Shown: positions 1 to 6,993 of the stretch, piece by piece
Layout of the letters: every line of letters starts with the position of its first letter
Numbering within the stretch: position 1 is the first letter of the stretch
Assembly (NCBI GenBank): GCA_016462625.1
Contig: JAEMSV010000133.1
Location: 1 to 8,984, forward strand
Source: Solirubrobacteraceae bacterium
GTDB lineage: Bacteria; Actinomycetota; Thermoleophilia; Solirubrobacterales; Solirubrobacteraceae
Direction: 5' to 3'
Length of the DNA: 8,984 nt
Made by a program: the position numbers and the translations under genes
The notes under the pieces: model-generated
What the model saw: the letters and a program-made list of their open reading frames with translations, nothing else
The model's database searches: none
What the model was told of the DNA's origin: nothing

Positions 1-1573
1 TGATCGCGGCGAGGATCAGCACGCCCTCGAGCCCTTCGCGGAAGACGATGATCGCCGCGTTCGTGATGACCGTCGCCTGGGACGCGCCATCGCCGAGCGT
101 GGCCTGCGCCTCGTCGAGCGCCGTGTCGAGCTCGGCGCGTGTCTCGCGCACCTGCTGGATGGGCGCGCGGTTGGCGATCAGACCCGCGAGGCCGTCCTGG
201 TCGCGTGCGCCGAACCAGATGAGGCCCTCGACGTCCGCGGCGAGCGCGGGGTCGAAGGGGCGCAGCCGCAGCTCCGGGCCGAACTCGAAGAACGCGTAGG
301 CCTCCAGACGCGCCTGCTCGGCGATCGAGTACTGGCCGGCGGCGACGGCGCTCTCGACGCGATCGAGGGTCAGGTCGATGAGGTCGAACTCCGACTCGTC
401 GGACGATTCCTTCCAGCTCGCCGGGAAGGACGACTGCAGATCCTTGACCGTCTGGTCGGCGATCTCCTTGACCTCGTCGTCGTCGATCGACTGCTTCTCG
501 TCCGCCGCGACCGCGACCGCGCGTGAGAGCTTCGCCATCCCCTCCTTCGCCTTCGCCGCGGCGCCGGCGTTCTGCTTGCGCATCGCGTCGGCGAGGTCGG
601 CGTAGGCGGAGTCGGCGCCGTCGAGGAACGCCTTGGCCTCCTGCAGCTCGAAGGGGACGGTCACCTTGCCGTCCTTCGTACCGGAGCGGTACTCGATCGG
701 GATCAGGGAGACGAACCGCTCGAGCTGGTTGGCGCGCCGCGCTTGCTCCTGGGCGGTGAACGGCGCGGCGGTGAAGCCGTCGAGCGCGCGGTCGATCCCG
801 GCGCGGGCCTCGGCGAATGCGGCGTCGTCACCGGCAACGGCAGCGGCGGTCAGCGCGGCGAAGCGGGCGCGCGCCTTCTCGGTGTTGGGCGCGCCGCGCG
901 CGTGCGTGTAGCGGTCGGCCAGGATCTCGAAGTACCCCGCGGCCTGTCCGGCGGCCTCGGCCTGGGCGGCGCGGAACTTCCGGCCGCGGGCCTTCTCCGC
1001 GTCGGTCAGCAGCTCGCGCTGCTTGGACTGGTAGGCGTCGAGCAGGTCCTTGGCCGCGATCAGCCGGGCCCGCGCGGGGCTCATGCGCCGCGCGGCGAGC
1101 GAGCGGACCGCGAGGGTCGCGTCGACGCCGGGGCGGGTGAAGCGGGTCGCCGTGCGGAAGTCCCGCAGCAGCAGCCAGCGGCGGGCAGCCGTCGCATCGC
1201 CTTCGCGCAGTGCGGTGAGCGCCTCGTGCGTCGCGATCCCGTACGCCGCCGCCTGGATCTCACCACGAGCGGCCGCGAGGGCCGGAACGTCGTCGGCGCG
1301 GATCGCCGCACCGGCGTCGGCCAGTCCCGGCCGGAGCACGCGCCGGTCTGCCGGCGTGCCGGCATCGGCGAGCCCGGACCGCAGGCTCGTGCGGGCCGCG
1401 GCGAACGCGGTCCGCGCGTCCGCGGGCTCGTCGAGATCGAGGGCCGTCTGCGCCTCGAACAGGCTCTGCCGCGCCTGCTCGACCGCGCGCCACGGCTGTT
1501 CGGCGAGGGCCGATGGCGCCGCCACGAGCGTGGCGAGCACCGTCAGGAGGAGCGCGAGAACCGAGCGACGCAT
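1..1573 (-). CDS. FTR1-family iron permease with long N-terminal extracytoplasmic domain (3' end outside window)
   Basis: Membrane permease expected to import ferric iron, the EfeU/Ftr1 role. The reading frame is open from the ATG at 1573 to the window edge, giving 524 visible residues. It begins with a signal peptide (MRRSVLALLL..., probable cleavage after SALA, about residue 24). About 470 mostly helical, Ala/Glu-rich residues follow, including an IPIEYRSG segment near residue 292 and an EQARLEAYAFFEFGPE segment further on. The first transmembrane helix then starts and carries REGLEG at residues 512-517 (bases 23-40), the Ftr1 iron-binding signature REGLE. The remaining helices, with an expected second RExxE motif, lie beyond base 1. 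The start has a Shine-Dalgarno AAGGTG six bases upstream that overlaps the TAA of the lipoprotein gene, so the two are probably translationally coupled. Family is confident from the REGLE motif; the role of the N-terminal domain (iron capture or delivery) is inferred. Confidence 0.88.
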   Translation of the reverse strand, partial: MRRSVLALLLTVLATLVAAPSALAEQPWRAVEQARQSLFEAQTALDLDEPADARTAFAAARTSLRSGLADAGTPADRRVLRPGLADAGAAIRADDVPALAAARGEIQAAAYGIATHEALTALREGDATAARRWLLLRDFRTATRFTRPGVDATLAVRSLAARRMSPARARLIAAKDLLDAYQSKQRELLTDAEKARGRKFRAAQAEAAGQAAGYFEILADRYTHARGAPNTEKARARFAALTAAAVAGDDAAFAEARAGIDRALDGFTAAPFTAQEQARRANQLERFVSLIPIEYRSGTKDGKVTVPFELQEAKAFLDGADSAYADLADAMRKQNAGAAAKAKEGMAKLSRAVAVAADEKQSIDDDEVKEIADQTVKDLQSSFPASWKESSDESEFDLIDLTLDRVESAVAAGQYSIAEQARLEAYAFFEFGPELRLRPFDPALAADVEGLIWFGARDQDGLAGLIANRAPIQQVRETRAELDTALDEAQATLGDGASQATVITNAAIIVFREGLEGVLILAAI

Positions 1574-1583
1574 CCGACGCACC

Positions 1584-2690
1584 TTAGGACTCGACCTTGA
1601 TTCCGAGCGCCGCCGCGGTCTGCGAGACCTGGCCGGCGATCGCCTCGGCGCGCTTCTGCGCCTCGGTGCCGTACGTGTCGGCCTGCTCGGCGGTGAACTG
1701 CGTGCCACCGGCCTCCTTCTCGCGGAGGCTCTCCACGTAGGCGAGCAGGCCATCGAGGTTCTCCCCGACCTGCTTGGCCTGCGCCGGGTCCTCGGTGGCG
1801 ATCTTCGGCTCGATGCCGTCGTAGACCACCGTCAGGCCGCCCAGGATGCCGGTGATGTCGCCGAGCCGCGAGGAGCCGACGAAGCTCGCCTCGGTCGCCT
1901 TGTCGCCGGCGACGAAGCGGGAGTTCTTCCAGGCCTCGAAGTACTCGGCCATGGTGGGCGTCATGACGACGACGGCGTTGAAGACGTCGTCCTCCGTCGG
2001 CTGCCACTCCTTGGAGGAGGCGTCCAGCTTCTTCGCCTGCTGGTCGAAGCCCTTCGCGGCGGCCTGGATGTGGTAGGCGTCGGGCAGCGCCTCGCCGTAC
2101 TCGACCTTGCCGTCGCCGTTGAGGTCGGGCTTGACGCCCTTGGCCACGAACTTGTCTTCCGTGCCCCACAGCGATGTCTCCGTGAGGAAGAAGTAGTTGC
2201 CCGGCTTCTTCAGGACCTTGCCGTTGGCGTAGGTGAGGTCGAACGGCACCGCGGTCTCCGGCTCGGCCCCGGAGGAGCCGGCGTCGAGGATCACGTCGTA
2301 CTCGGAGAGGGACGGCACGCCGGCGACGACGCCCTCGGCCTCCTCGTAGCTCGGGTTGGCCTTGCGCCAGGTCTCCTGCATGCCCGAGACGAGGTCCTGC
2401 ACCTTCTCGGGGTCGTCCTTCAGCATCTGCGCGTAGTCGAAGTTCGCCGCCTTGGCGAGCGCGAAGTACTCCTCCGCCTGCCCGCTGAGCTTGGCCGTGT
2501 TCGTCGAGAGGTCGCTCGTGTGGGCGAGCAGGTAGTCCTTGATCGGCGCGAGCTGCGCTTCACCAGCAGCCGCTGCGGCCTGAGGGGCAGTCGTTTCGGT
2601 CGTCTCGGCCTTCTCGTCCCCGTCGTCGCCACAGCCGGTCACGACTGCAGCGGCCAGGACGAGCGCGGTGAACAGCGGGGTCGTGCGCAA
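1584..2690 (-). CDS. EfeM/EfeO-like (imelysin-type) iron-uptake lipoprotein with EF-hand loop
   Basis: Predicted extracytoplasmic lipoprotein partner of the FTR1 permease, 368 residues. The TTG at 2690 is chosen as start because AAGGAG lies five bases before it and it gives a short n-region with the lipobox VTGC at Cys20. The in-frame GTG at 2714 would start inside the iron box and adds eight residues without a ribosome site. An acidic Thr/Ala-rich linker follows Cys20, then a helical body with a PIKDYL segment near residue 49 and an EAWKNSR segment near 252, in the style of EfeO/imelysin proteins. Residues 189-200 form a complete 12-residue EF-hand-type loop, DLNGDGKVEYGE. The HxxE motif of the M75/imelysin family is not evident: the candidate His in AYHIQAA is not followed by Glu at +3. 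Adjacency to FTR1 and the iron box support iron uptake; the exact subfamily is less sure. Confidence 0.8.
   Translation of the reverse strand: MRTTPLFTALVLAAAVVTGCGDDGDEKAETTETTAPQAAAAAGEAQLAPIKDYLLAHTSDLSTNTAKLSGQAEEYFALAKAANFDYAQMLKDDPEKVQDLVSGMQETWRKANPSYEEAEGVVAGVPSLSEYDVILDAGSSGAEPETAVPFDLTYANGKVLKKPGNYFFLTETSLWGTEDKFVAKGVKPDLNGDGKVEYGEALPDAYHIQAAAKGFDQQAKKLDASSKEWQPTEDDVFNAVVVMTPTMAEYFEAWKNSRFVAGDKATEASFVGSSRLGDITGILGGLTVVYDGIEPKIATEDPAQAKQVGENLDGLLAYVESLREKEAGGTQFTAEQADTYGTEAQKRAEAIAGQVSQTAAALGIKVES
2091..2126 (-). other. EF-hand-type metal-binding loop within the lipoprotein
   Basis: Encodes residues 189-200, DLNGDGKVEYGE, with Asp, Asn and Asp at loop positions 1, 3 and 5, Gly at 6, a hydrophobic Val at 8 and Glu at 12. 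This is the canonical calcium EF-hand pattern. Whether flanking helices complete an EF-hand, and whether calcium or iron binds, cannot be read from sequence alone. Confidence 0.7.
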
Positions 2691-2699
2691 GGTCGCTCC

Positions 2700-2718
2700 T
2701 TGTATTAGGCCCACCTAA
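2700..2718 (-). promoter_or_regulatory. DtxR/IdeR-type iron box upstream of the iron-uptake operon
   Basis: On the minus strand the 19-mer TTAGGTGGGCCTAATACAA matches the IdeR/DtxR consensus TWAGGTWAGSCTWACCTWA at 14 of 19 positions. On the plus strand TTAGGCCCACCTAA matches the last 14 bases of the Streptomyces-type box TTAGGTTAGGCTCACCTAA at 13 of 14. The core is an inverted repeat TTAGG-4-CCTAA (2705-2718). It ends next to the AAGGAG ribosome site of the lipoprotein gene and lies downstream of a plausible promoter, so bound repressor would block transcription when iron is plentiful. A further half-site AAGGTTAGG is at 2735-2743. Confidence 0.72.
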
Positions 2719-2735
2719 CAGCAGGGGGCCCCGGA

Positions 2736-2765
2736 AGGTTAGGGGGTCTTGCCTCCGCGTGTCAG
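2736..2765 (-). promoter_or_regulatory. Candidate promoter of the iron-uptake operon
   Basis: Read on the minus strand: a -35 like CTGACA (2765-2760), an 18-base spacer, and a -10 TAACCT (2741-2736) fitting the actinobacterial TAnnnT pattern. Predicted transcription starts around 2728, placing the iron box about 10 bases into the transcript. The -10 overlaps the extra iron-box half-site at 2735-2743. Prediction from pattern only. Confidence 0.35.
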
Positions 2766-2815
2766 CCAAGTCGACGCGCGACCGCAGACGACTCCTGACC
2801 GAACGACCAGTCACA

Positions 2816-3448
2816 ATGGACGCCATGGACGCGGCGGCCCCCGGGCGGAGATACGGCGGGGTCCCCGCAGACGAGCGACGGCGCGAGCGGCGGCAGCGCC
2901 TCCTCGACGCCGGGCTGGAGCTCCTGGGCACCCGCGGGTACGCCCAGACGACGGTGAGCGACGTCCTCGGCCACGCGGGACTGACCTCCCGGTACTTCTA
3001 CGAGCACTTCGAGAACCGCGAGGCGCTGCTGGCCGCCGTGTACGACCAGGCGGTCCTGCGCGGGTACGGCGCATTGGCCGAGGCCCTGCAGCGCCACGAC
3101 GATGACCCGCTGTCGGTCTCGCTGCCCGCCCAGCTCGAGGCGCTGTACGCCGTCGTCGTCGACGACCCGCGCATGGCGCGCGTGATCTTCGTCGAGGCGG
3201 TCGGCGTCAGTTCCGCGATGGAGGCGCACCGCCGGACCGTGATGCGGCGCGTCGCCGCGACGATGGCGGAGCGGATCGAGGCGCGCGCGGCGCGCGGCGA
3301 GATCCCCGAGCGCGACTTCCAGACGATCACCATCGGGATGCTCGGCGCCATGCACGAACTGGTCGTCGACCATCTGCACCCCGGCGGCATCAGCCGGGAC
3401 GAGGCGCTGGGCGAGAGCACGCGGCTCGCGCTCGCCACCCTGCAGTAG
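2816..3448 (+). CDS. TetR/AcrR-family transcriptional regulator
   Basis: Dimeric ligand-responsive DNA-binding regulator, 210 residues from the ATG at 2816. The N-terminal helix-turn-helix spans roughly residues 20-70: RRQRLLDAGLELLGTRGYAQ, then TTVSDVLGHAGLTSRYFYEHF and the typical closing NREALLAAVYDQ. The C-terminal two-thirds is the variable helical ligand and dimer domain, whose ligand cannot be predicted. Start choice is uncertain: the ATG at 2825 and the GTG at 2759 share the frame, and none has a good Shine-Dalgarno. CACAAT at 2812-2817 would suit a -10 for a leaderless transcript from 2825. It is divergent from the iron operon and 29 bases upstream of the patatin gene, so the latter is its most likely co-transcribed partner or target. 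Confidence 0.88.
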   Translation: MDAMDAAAPGRRYGGVPADERRRERRQRLLDAGLELLGTRGYAQTTVSDVLGHAGLTSRYFYEHFENREALLAAVYDQAVLRGYGALAEALQRHDDDPLSVSLPAQLEALYAVVVDDPRMARVIFVEAVGVSSAMEAHRRTVMRRVAATMAERIEARAARGEIPERDFQTITIGMLGAMHELVVDHLHPGGISRDEALGESTRLALATLQ

Positions 3449-3477
3449 CCCGCTGCCCGCGGCGTTAGGGTCGGCGG

Positions 3478-4347
3478 ATGCCTACCGCGTTCGTGCTTGC
3501 CGGCGGTGCCGCGCTCGGCGCCATCGAAGCCGGAATGGTCGAAGCGCTCTACGAGCGCGACATCGCACCGGACTACCTCGTGGGGACGTCGGCCGGCGCG
3601 CTGAACGCGGTGTTCCTCGGCAGCCGCCCCGCGACGCTGGACACCGCGCGCACGCTGCAGGCGGTGTGGCGCGGCATCCGGCGCGACAGCGTCTTCCCGC
3701 CGCGCCTCCAGGTCCTGATCGGCGGTGCCCTCGGGCGTCGCAACTACCTCTTCCCCAACGACGGGCTGCGCGAGCTCATCACCGAGCAGCTCGCCGTCGG
3801 CCGCCTGGAGGATCTCCCGACCCGCGTGGGCGTCGTCGTGTGCGATCTCCTCTCCGGCGAGGAGATCCTGCTGGAGTCCGGCCCGCTCGTCGACGCGACG
3901 CTTGCGAGCGCGGCGATCCCGGGCATCTTCCCGCCGGTGTCGATCGGCGGACGCCCCACCGTGGACGGCGGGGTGGCGAACAACACGCCGATCTCCCACG
4001 CGATCGCCCACGGATGCGACCGCGTCTACGTCATGCCGACCGGCGTGAGCCGCCGCCTGCACGCGCCGCCGCGCTCGGCCGTCGCGATGTTCGCCCAGGC
4101 CACGGCGCTGCTCCTGCACCAGCGACTGCGCCACGAGATCGAGGAGCTCCGCGACCAGGCCGAGCTGATCGTGCTGCCGCCGCCGTGGCCGCTCGACGTC
4201 CTGCCCACCGACTTCACCCGCGCGGGTGAGCTGATCGAGCGCGCCCGCGACGACGCGCGCCGCGCGCTGGACACCGCACACCCCGAGGGCGCCTCGACCG
4301 ACGAGGCCCTGCGCCGGATGGCGCCCGACGACGACGTCGCGGCCTAG
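3478..4347 (+). CDS. Patatin-like phospholipase family protein
   Basis: Predicted serine lipid acyl hydrolase with a Ser-Asp catalytic dyad, 289 residues, compact like bacterial single-domain patatins. Residues 8-14 (AGGAALG) form the Gly-rich oxyanion-hole loop, Ser38 sits in GTSAG (the GxSxG elbow), and Asp163 in DGG is the second catalytic residue. ASAAIPGIFPPV at about 143-154 is also typical of the family. There is no signal peptide or transmembrane segment, so it should be cytoplasmic or peripheral to the membrane. The C-terminus is Asp/Ala-rich and probably disordered. Start ATG has AGGG seven bases upstream. It follows the TetR gene by 29 bases and probably shares its transcript. Its TAG overlaps the TAG of the opposing glycosyltransferase gene in a shared CTAG. 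The natural substrate is unknown. Confidence 0.92.
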   Translation: MPTAFVLAGGAALGAIEAGMVEALYERDIAPDYLVGTSAGALNAVFLGSRPATLDTARTLQAVWRGIRRDSVFPPRLQVLIGGALGRRNYLFPNDGLRELITEQLAVGRLEDLPTRVGVVVCDLLSGEEILLESGPLVDATLASAAIPGIFPPVSIGGRPTVDGGVANNTPISHAIAHGCDRVYVMPTGVSRRLHAPPRSAVAMFAQATALLLHQRLRHEIEELRDQAELIVLPPPWPLDVLPTDFTRAGELIERARDDARRALDTAHPEGASTDEALRRMAPDDDVAA

Positions 4348-5615
4348 CCGGTGTACGTCGGCCCGCCGCCGACGAGGAGCCAGACCACGCCGATCCCGAC
4401 CGTCGCGGCCGCGGCGATTCCGGCGATCCACCTCGGGGCCAGCACCTGGCGCAGCGCGAGCGCGACGAAGAGCGCGTACGCCGGCAGCACCGGGTGCAGG
4501 TAGCGCGGCTGCAGCAGATCGAACTGCGCCGCGAAGAGCACGAAGACCAGACCCGCGAGCGTCAGGACGAGCGGCGCGACGAGGAACGCGGCCGCCCGGC
4601 CGAGCCGCGCCGGCGGGCGCCACAGCACGAGGCCAAGGGGCACCAGGACGACGATCGCCGCGAGGACATCACGCAGCGCGCGCCAGGCCGACGACAGGTA
4701 GCGCACCCACCACTCCTCGGGCAGCATGCCGCCCGCGACCCGGCGACCCAGATCGGGCAGGTCCCCCACGCCGTACCTGGTGCCGTCCGGGTTCAGCACC
4801 GGATCCTGCATCTCACGCGCGAGGTCGCTCGCGGTCAGCGCGCCGTAGCGGTGCAGGTTCAATGCGATCCACGGCAGGAGCAGGACGGCGGGCGCGGCGA
4901 CGGCCACGAGCGCCGGGCCGGCGCCGACCTCGCCGCGGCGCCACAGCACGAACGCGGCCCCCAGCAGGAGCGGCGCCAGCACGACGAGCTCCGTCCTGAC
5001 GAGGAGCGCCAGGCCGAGCACGACGCCCGCGACGATCAGGCGGCGCGGATCGGCGCGGCGCAGGGCGTCCCAGGTGAGGACCGTCACGGCGAGCGCCATC
5101 GGCAGCGCAAGTGCGGTGTTCGAGACGGTCGCGTTGCGGACGACGACCGCCGGAAGGACCAGCACACACAGGGCGAGCGCGAGCGCCGCGGGTGCAGCGA
5201 GCTCATCCTCGTCGTCGGCGAACACGCGCCGCGCGAGCAGCCAGGTCAGCCACGCGGCGACACCGAGCATGAGCACCCCGAGCAGGCGGAGTGCGCGGAC
5301 CGTCGCGAGCTCCTGCCCGCCCACGGCGACGGCCGGTGCGAGCAGCACGTAGTAGGCGGGCGGCTGGAAGGCCTCATAGGACTGCGCCCGCAGACCGGTC
5401 GCGGCGCCGTCCCCGCCGAGCGCGACCTCCTCGGCGGTGACCTGGTTCTCGCCGAGCACGGGCAGCCGCGCGTCGTCGGCGACGACGCGGACGTAGTCGA
5501 AGTGGGCGAGCTCGTCGGTCAGCGCCCAGACGGGGAACTCCAGCGCCGTCCACGTGCCCGCGACCGCCAGGAACGCCAGCTGGAGGGCGATGAGGACCTG
5601 GACCGGGCGGCGCAC
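4344..5615 (-). CDS. GT-C-type integral membrane glycosyltransferase (PMT/ArnT/DUF2142-like)
   Basis: Multi-pass membrane protein of 423 residues, probably a polyprenyl-phosphate-sugar-dependent transferase working on the outer face of the membrane. About ten hydrophobic segments are visible, beginning at residues 5-25 and ending at about 396-416. The first external loop carries DELAHFDYV with the Asp34-Glu35 pair typical of GT-C enzymes, then SYEAFQPPAYYVLLAP near 79-94. RYLHPVLPAYALF near 371 matches the late-helix signature seen in DUF2142 and GT39 proteins. The start is taken as GTG at 5615, giving a short basic n-region before helix one; the ribosome site is weak. It lies 29 bases downstream of the secreted-protein gene in the same operon. 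Acceptor and sugar donor are not predictable; a non-glycosyltransferase membrane protein remains possible. Confidence 0.75.
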   Translation of the reverse strand: MRRPVQVLIALQLAFLAVAGTWTALEFPVWALTDELAHFDYVRVVADDARLPVLGENQVTAEEVALGGDGAATGLRAQSYEAFQPPAYYVLLAPAVAVGGQELATVRALRLLGVLMLGVAAWLTWLLARRVFADDEDELAAPAALALALCVLVLPAVVVRNATVSNTALALPMALAVTVLTWDALRRADPRRLIVAGVVLGLALLVRTELVVLAPLLLGAAFVLWRRGEVGAGPALVAVAAPAVLLLPWIALNLHRYGALTASDLAREMQDPVLNPDGTRYGVGDLPDLGRRVAGGMLPEEWWVRYLSSAWRALRDVLAAIVVLVPLGLVLWRPPARLGRAAAFLVAPLVLTLAGLVFVLFAAQFDLLQPRYLHPVLPAYALFVALALRQVLAPRWIAGIAAAATVGIGVVWLLVGGGPTYTG

Positions 5616-5644
5616 GCTGCGCAGCCTGTCAGGCGATGACGACG

Positions 5645-6955
5645 CTAGGGCGGGGACAGCGTCCGCCAGAGGCCCGGGGCTGAGTAGCCGGCCGCGCCGA
5701 TGGTGTCGGGCTCCAGCACCGCGGTCAGCCACCCTGTGCGGGCCCGCCACACCACGGTGAACCGGCCGTGCTCGTCGGTCCGCTCCGACGGCGCGTCCGC
5801 GGTATCCCAGACCGAGGCCCACAGGGCCTTCTGGCGGAGCTCGACGAACGCATAGGCGCCCGGCTCGGTGCCGACGACATGCGCGCCCTGCACCACCGGG
5901 GCCTGCACGCTGCCGGTCAGGGTGACCGGCTGGCCCGTGATCGGGTAGCGCGGCGCGTCCGTCCCGTCGATCGTGACGACCGAGAGCAGGGCGTGGCGAC
6001 GGCCGCTGAACGGGTCGACCGACGTCAGGCCGACGACGCACGGCAGGTCCTCCTGGAGCGTGCACGTGCCGGCGAGCGCGTCGGGAGCCGCCGCGGCGTA
6101 CTGGTAGACGATCCGGCCATCGCCCAGACGCGCCATCCCACCGGCGAGCGAGATGTCGTGCGGGAGCGCCCAGTCGACCGTCCCGCGGCGCAGGCCGATC
6201 CGCTGCAGCCCGCAGCGTGGGACGCATCCGTCGCCACGCACCGCGGTGCGGGCCACGTACGCGTGATCGTCGTCCAGGGCAACCTGACCGGGACGCAGGC
6301 GCTCCGCCTCGGGCTCACCCCGCCCGTCGGCCAGCAGCCGCGCACGGCCCTCCCCGAACCGGAGGGTCAACACCTGCTCACGCTCGAGGCCGTGGACCGC
6401 ACGGATCATGCTGAGGACGACCCGGTCGCCGCGCAGCGCGACATCGGCGACGCGCCCGCACGGCAGCGCGAGACGGCGGATCGAGCCCTGGCGCAGGACC
6501 CGGAGGTCGTCACACGATGGGCCGTACCGCGTGAAGACGACGGTCCGGCCCCAGATGGCCGCCTGGGACCGTGGGCCGACGCCGACCGCTTCGGACGCGA
6601 TGACTGCCCGGCGCCGGCGCCGCAGGTCGACCCGCGCGAGCCCGCACGCCGCCGCGCAGCGCACGACGACCGCAGACTCGACGCCGCCCGGCCCGGGTCC
6701 GAGCGCGACGTCACGCGGGGTCAACCGCGCGTCGAGCTCGAGGTTCTCCTGGCGTCCGCTGGGCCGCCGCACCCGGACCTGGACGGACTGGTCGATGCCC
6801 GGGTTGCGCGGGCTCAGCCACGCCGCCCAGCCGGCGTGCGCCCCCAGCGGCGTCGCCTGCAGGGTCGAGTCGTCGAGCGCCTCGGCGGCGCCGGCGGGAA
6901 CCGGTGCGACGAGCGCCGCCAACCCGGCCAGGATCAGGATCGCGCGAAAACGCAT
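5645..6955 (-). CDS. Secreted protein of unknown function, beta-rich with four cysteine pairs
   Basis: Not assigned to a family. 436 residues from the ATG at 6955, with GGAG five bases upstream. Residues 1-23 form a signal peptide (MRFRAILILA..., cleavage near GAA). About 300 residues follow that look like a degenerate beta-propeller: repeated short strands such as AAIWGRTVVFTRYG, VADVALRGDRVVLSM and GGMARLGDGRIVYQY. Eight cysteines occur in four neighbouring pairs (100/104, 148/166, 244/248, 298/306), consistent with disulfides outside the cytoplasm. From about 340 the C-terminal part (GQPVTLTGSVQAP... DEHGRFTVVWRARTGWLTAV) resembles an Ig-like or carboxypeptidase-regulatory beta-sandwich. 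No transmembrane anchor or sortase signal is present. It sits between the hydroxylase and glycosyltransferase genes and its ribosome site lies in a hairpin. Confidence 0.8.
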   Translation of the reverse strand: MRFRAILILAGLAALVAPVPAGAAEALDDSTLQATPLGAHAGWAAWLSPRNPGIDQSVQVRVRRPSGRQENLELDARLTPRDVALGPGPGGVESAVVVRCAAACGLARVDLRRRRRAVIASEAVGVGPRSQAAIWGRTVVFTRYGPSCDDLRVLRQGSIRRLALPCGRVADVALRGDRVVLSMIRAVHGLEREQVLTLRFGEGRARLLADGRGEPEAERLRPGQVALDDDHAYVARTAVRGDGCVPRCGLQRIGLRRGTVDWALPHDISLAGGMARLGDGRIVYQYAAAAPDALAGTCTLQEDLPCVVGLTSVDPFSGRRHALLSVVTIDGTDAPRYPITGQPVTLTGSVQAPVVQGAHVVGTEPGAYAFVELRQKALWASVWDTADAPSERTDEHGRFTVVWRARTGWLTAVLEPDTIGAAGYSAPGLWRTLSPP

Positions 6956-6959
6956 GAGC

Positions 6960-6987
6960 ACTCCAAACGCGCCCACGCGTCTGGAGT
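6960..6987 (-). promoter_or_regulatory. RNA hairpin sequestering the ribosome-binding site of the secreted-protein gene
   Basis: Inverted repeat: ACTCCAAACGCG (6960-6971), loop CCCA, CGCGTCTGGAGT (6976-6987). In the minus-strand transcript the only mismatch becomes a G-U wobble, so 12 contiguous pairs form with a UGGG tetraloop. The 3' arm contains the GGAG Shine-Dalgarno (6964-6961), five bases before the ATG at 6955. The hairpin begins six bases after the TGA of the hydroxylase gene, so ribosomes ending there could open it. No T-run follows, which argues against a terminator. Confidence 0.65.
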
Positions 6988-6993
6988 TGCGCG

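Noticed and set aside
1050..2708. Long plus-strand open frame (552 codons) opposite the iron operon
   Set aside because: It is antisense to the lipoprotein and permease genes, which have signal peptides, motifs and ribosome sites. Its product is low-complexity Arg/Ala/Leu sequence typical of a high-GC shadow frame.
2712..2714. GTG as start of the lipoprotein gene
   Set aside because: It lies inside the iron box, has no Shine-Dalgarno, and the TTG at 2690 has AAGGAG at ideal spacing.
2791..2814. TGAC...GTCA imperfect repeat before the TetR gene as its operator
   Set aside because: Only about six of nine positions pair; too weak to call in GC-rich DNA.
4494..5639. Plus-strand open frame of 381 codons opposite the glycosyltransferase
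   Set aside because: The product is rich in Arg, Gln, Glu and His with no recognisable fold, while the minus strand encodes clean transmembrane helices.
6960..6987. Hairpin as an intrinsic terminator
   Set aside because: No T-run follows the stem on either strand, and the stem contains the ribosome site of the next gene.
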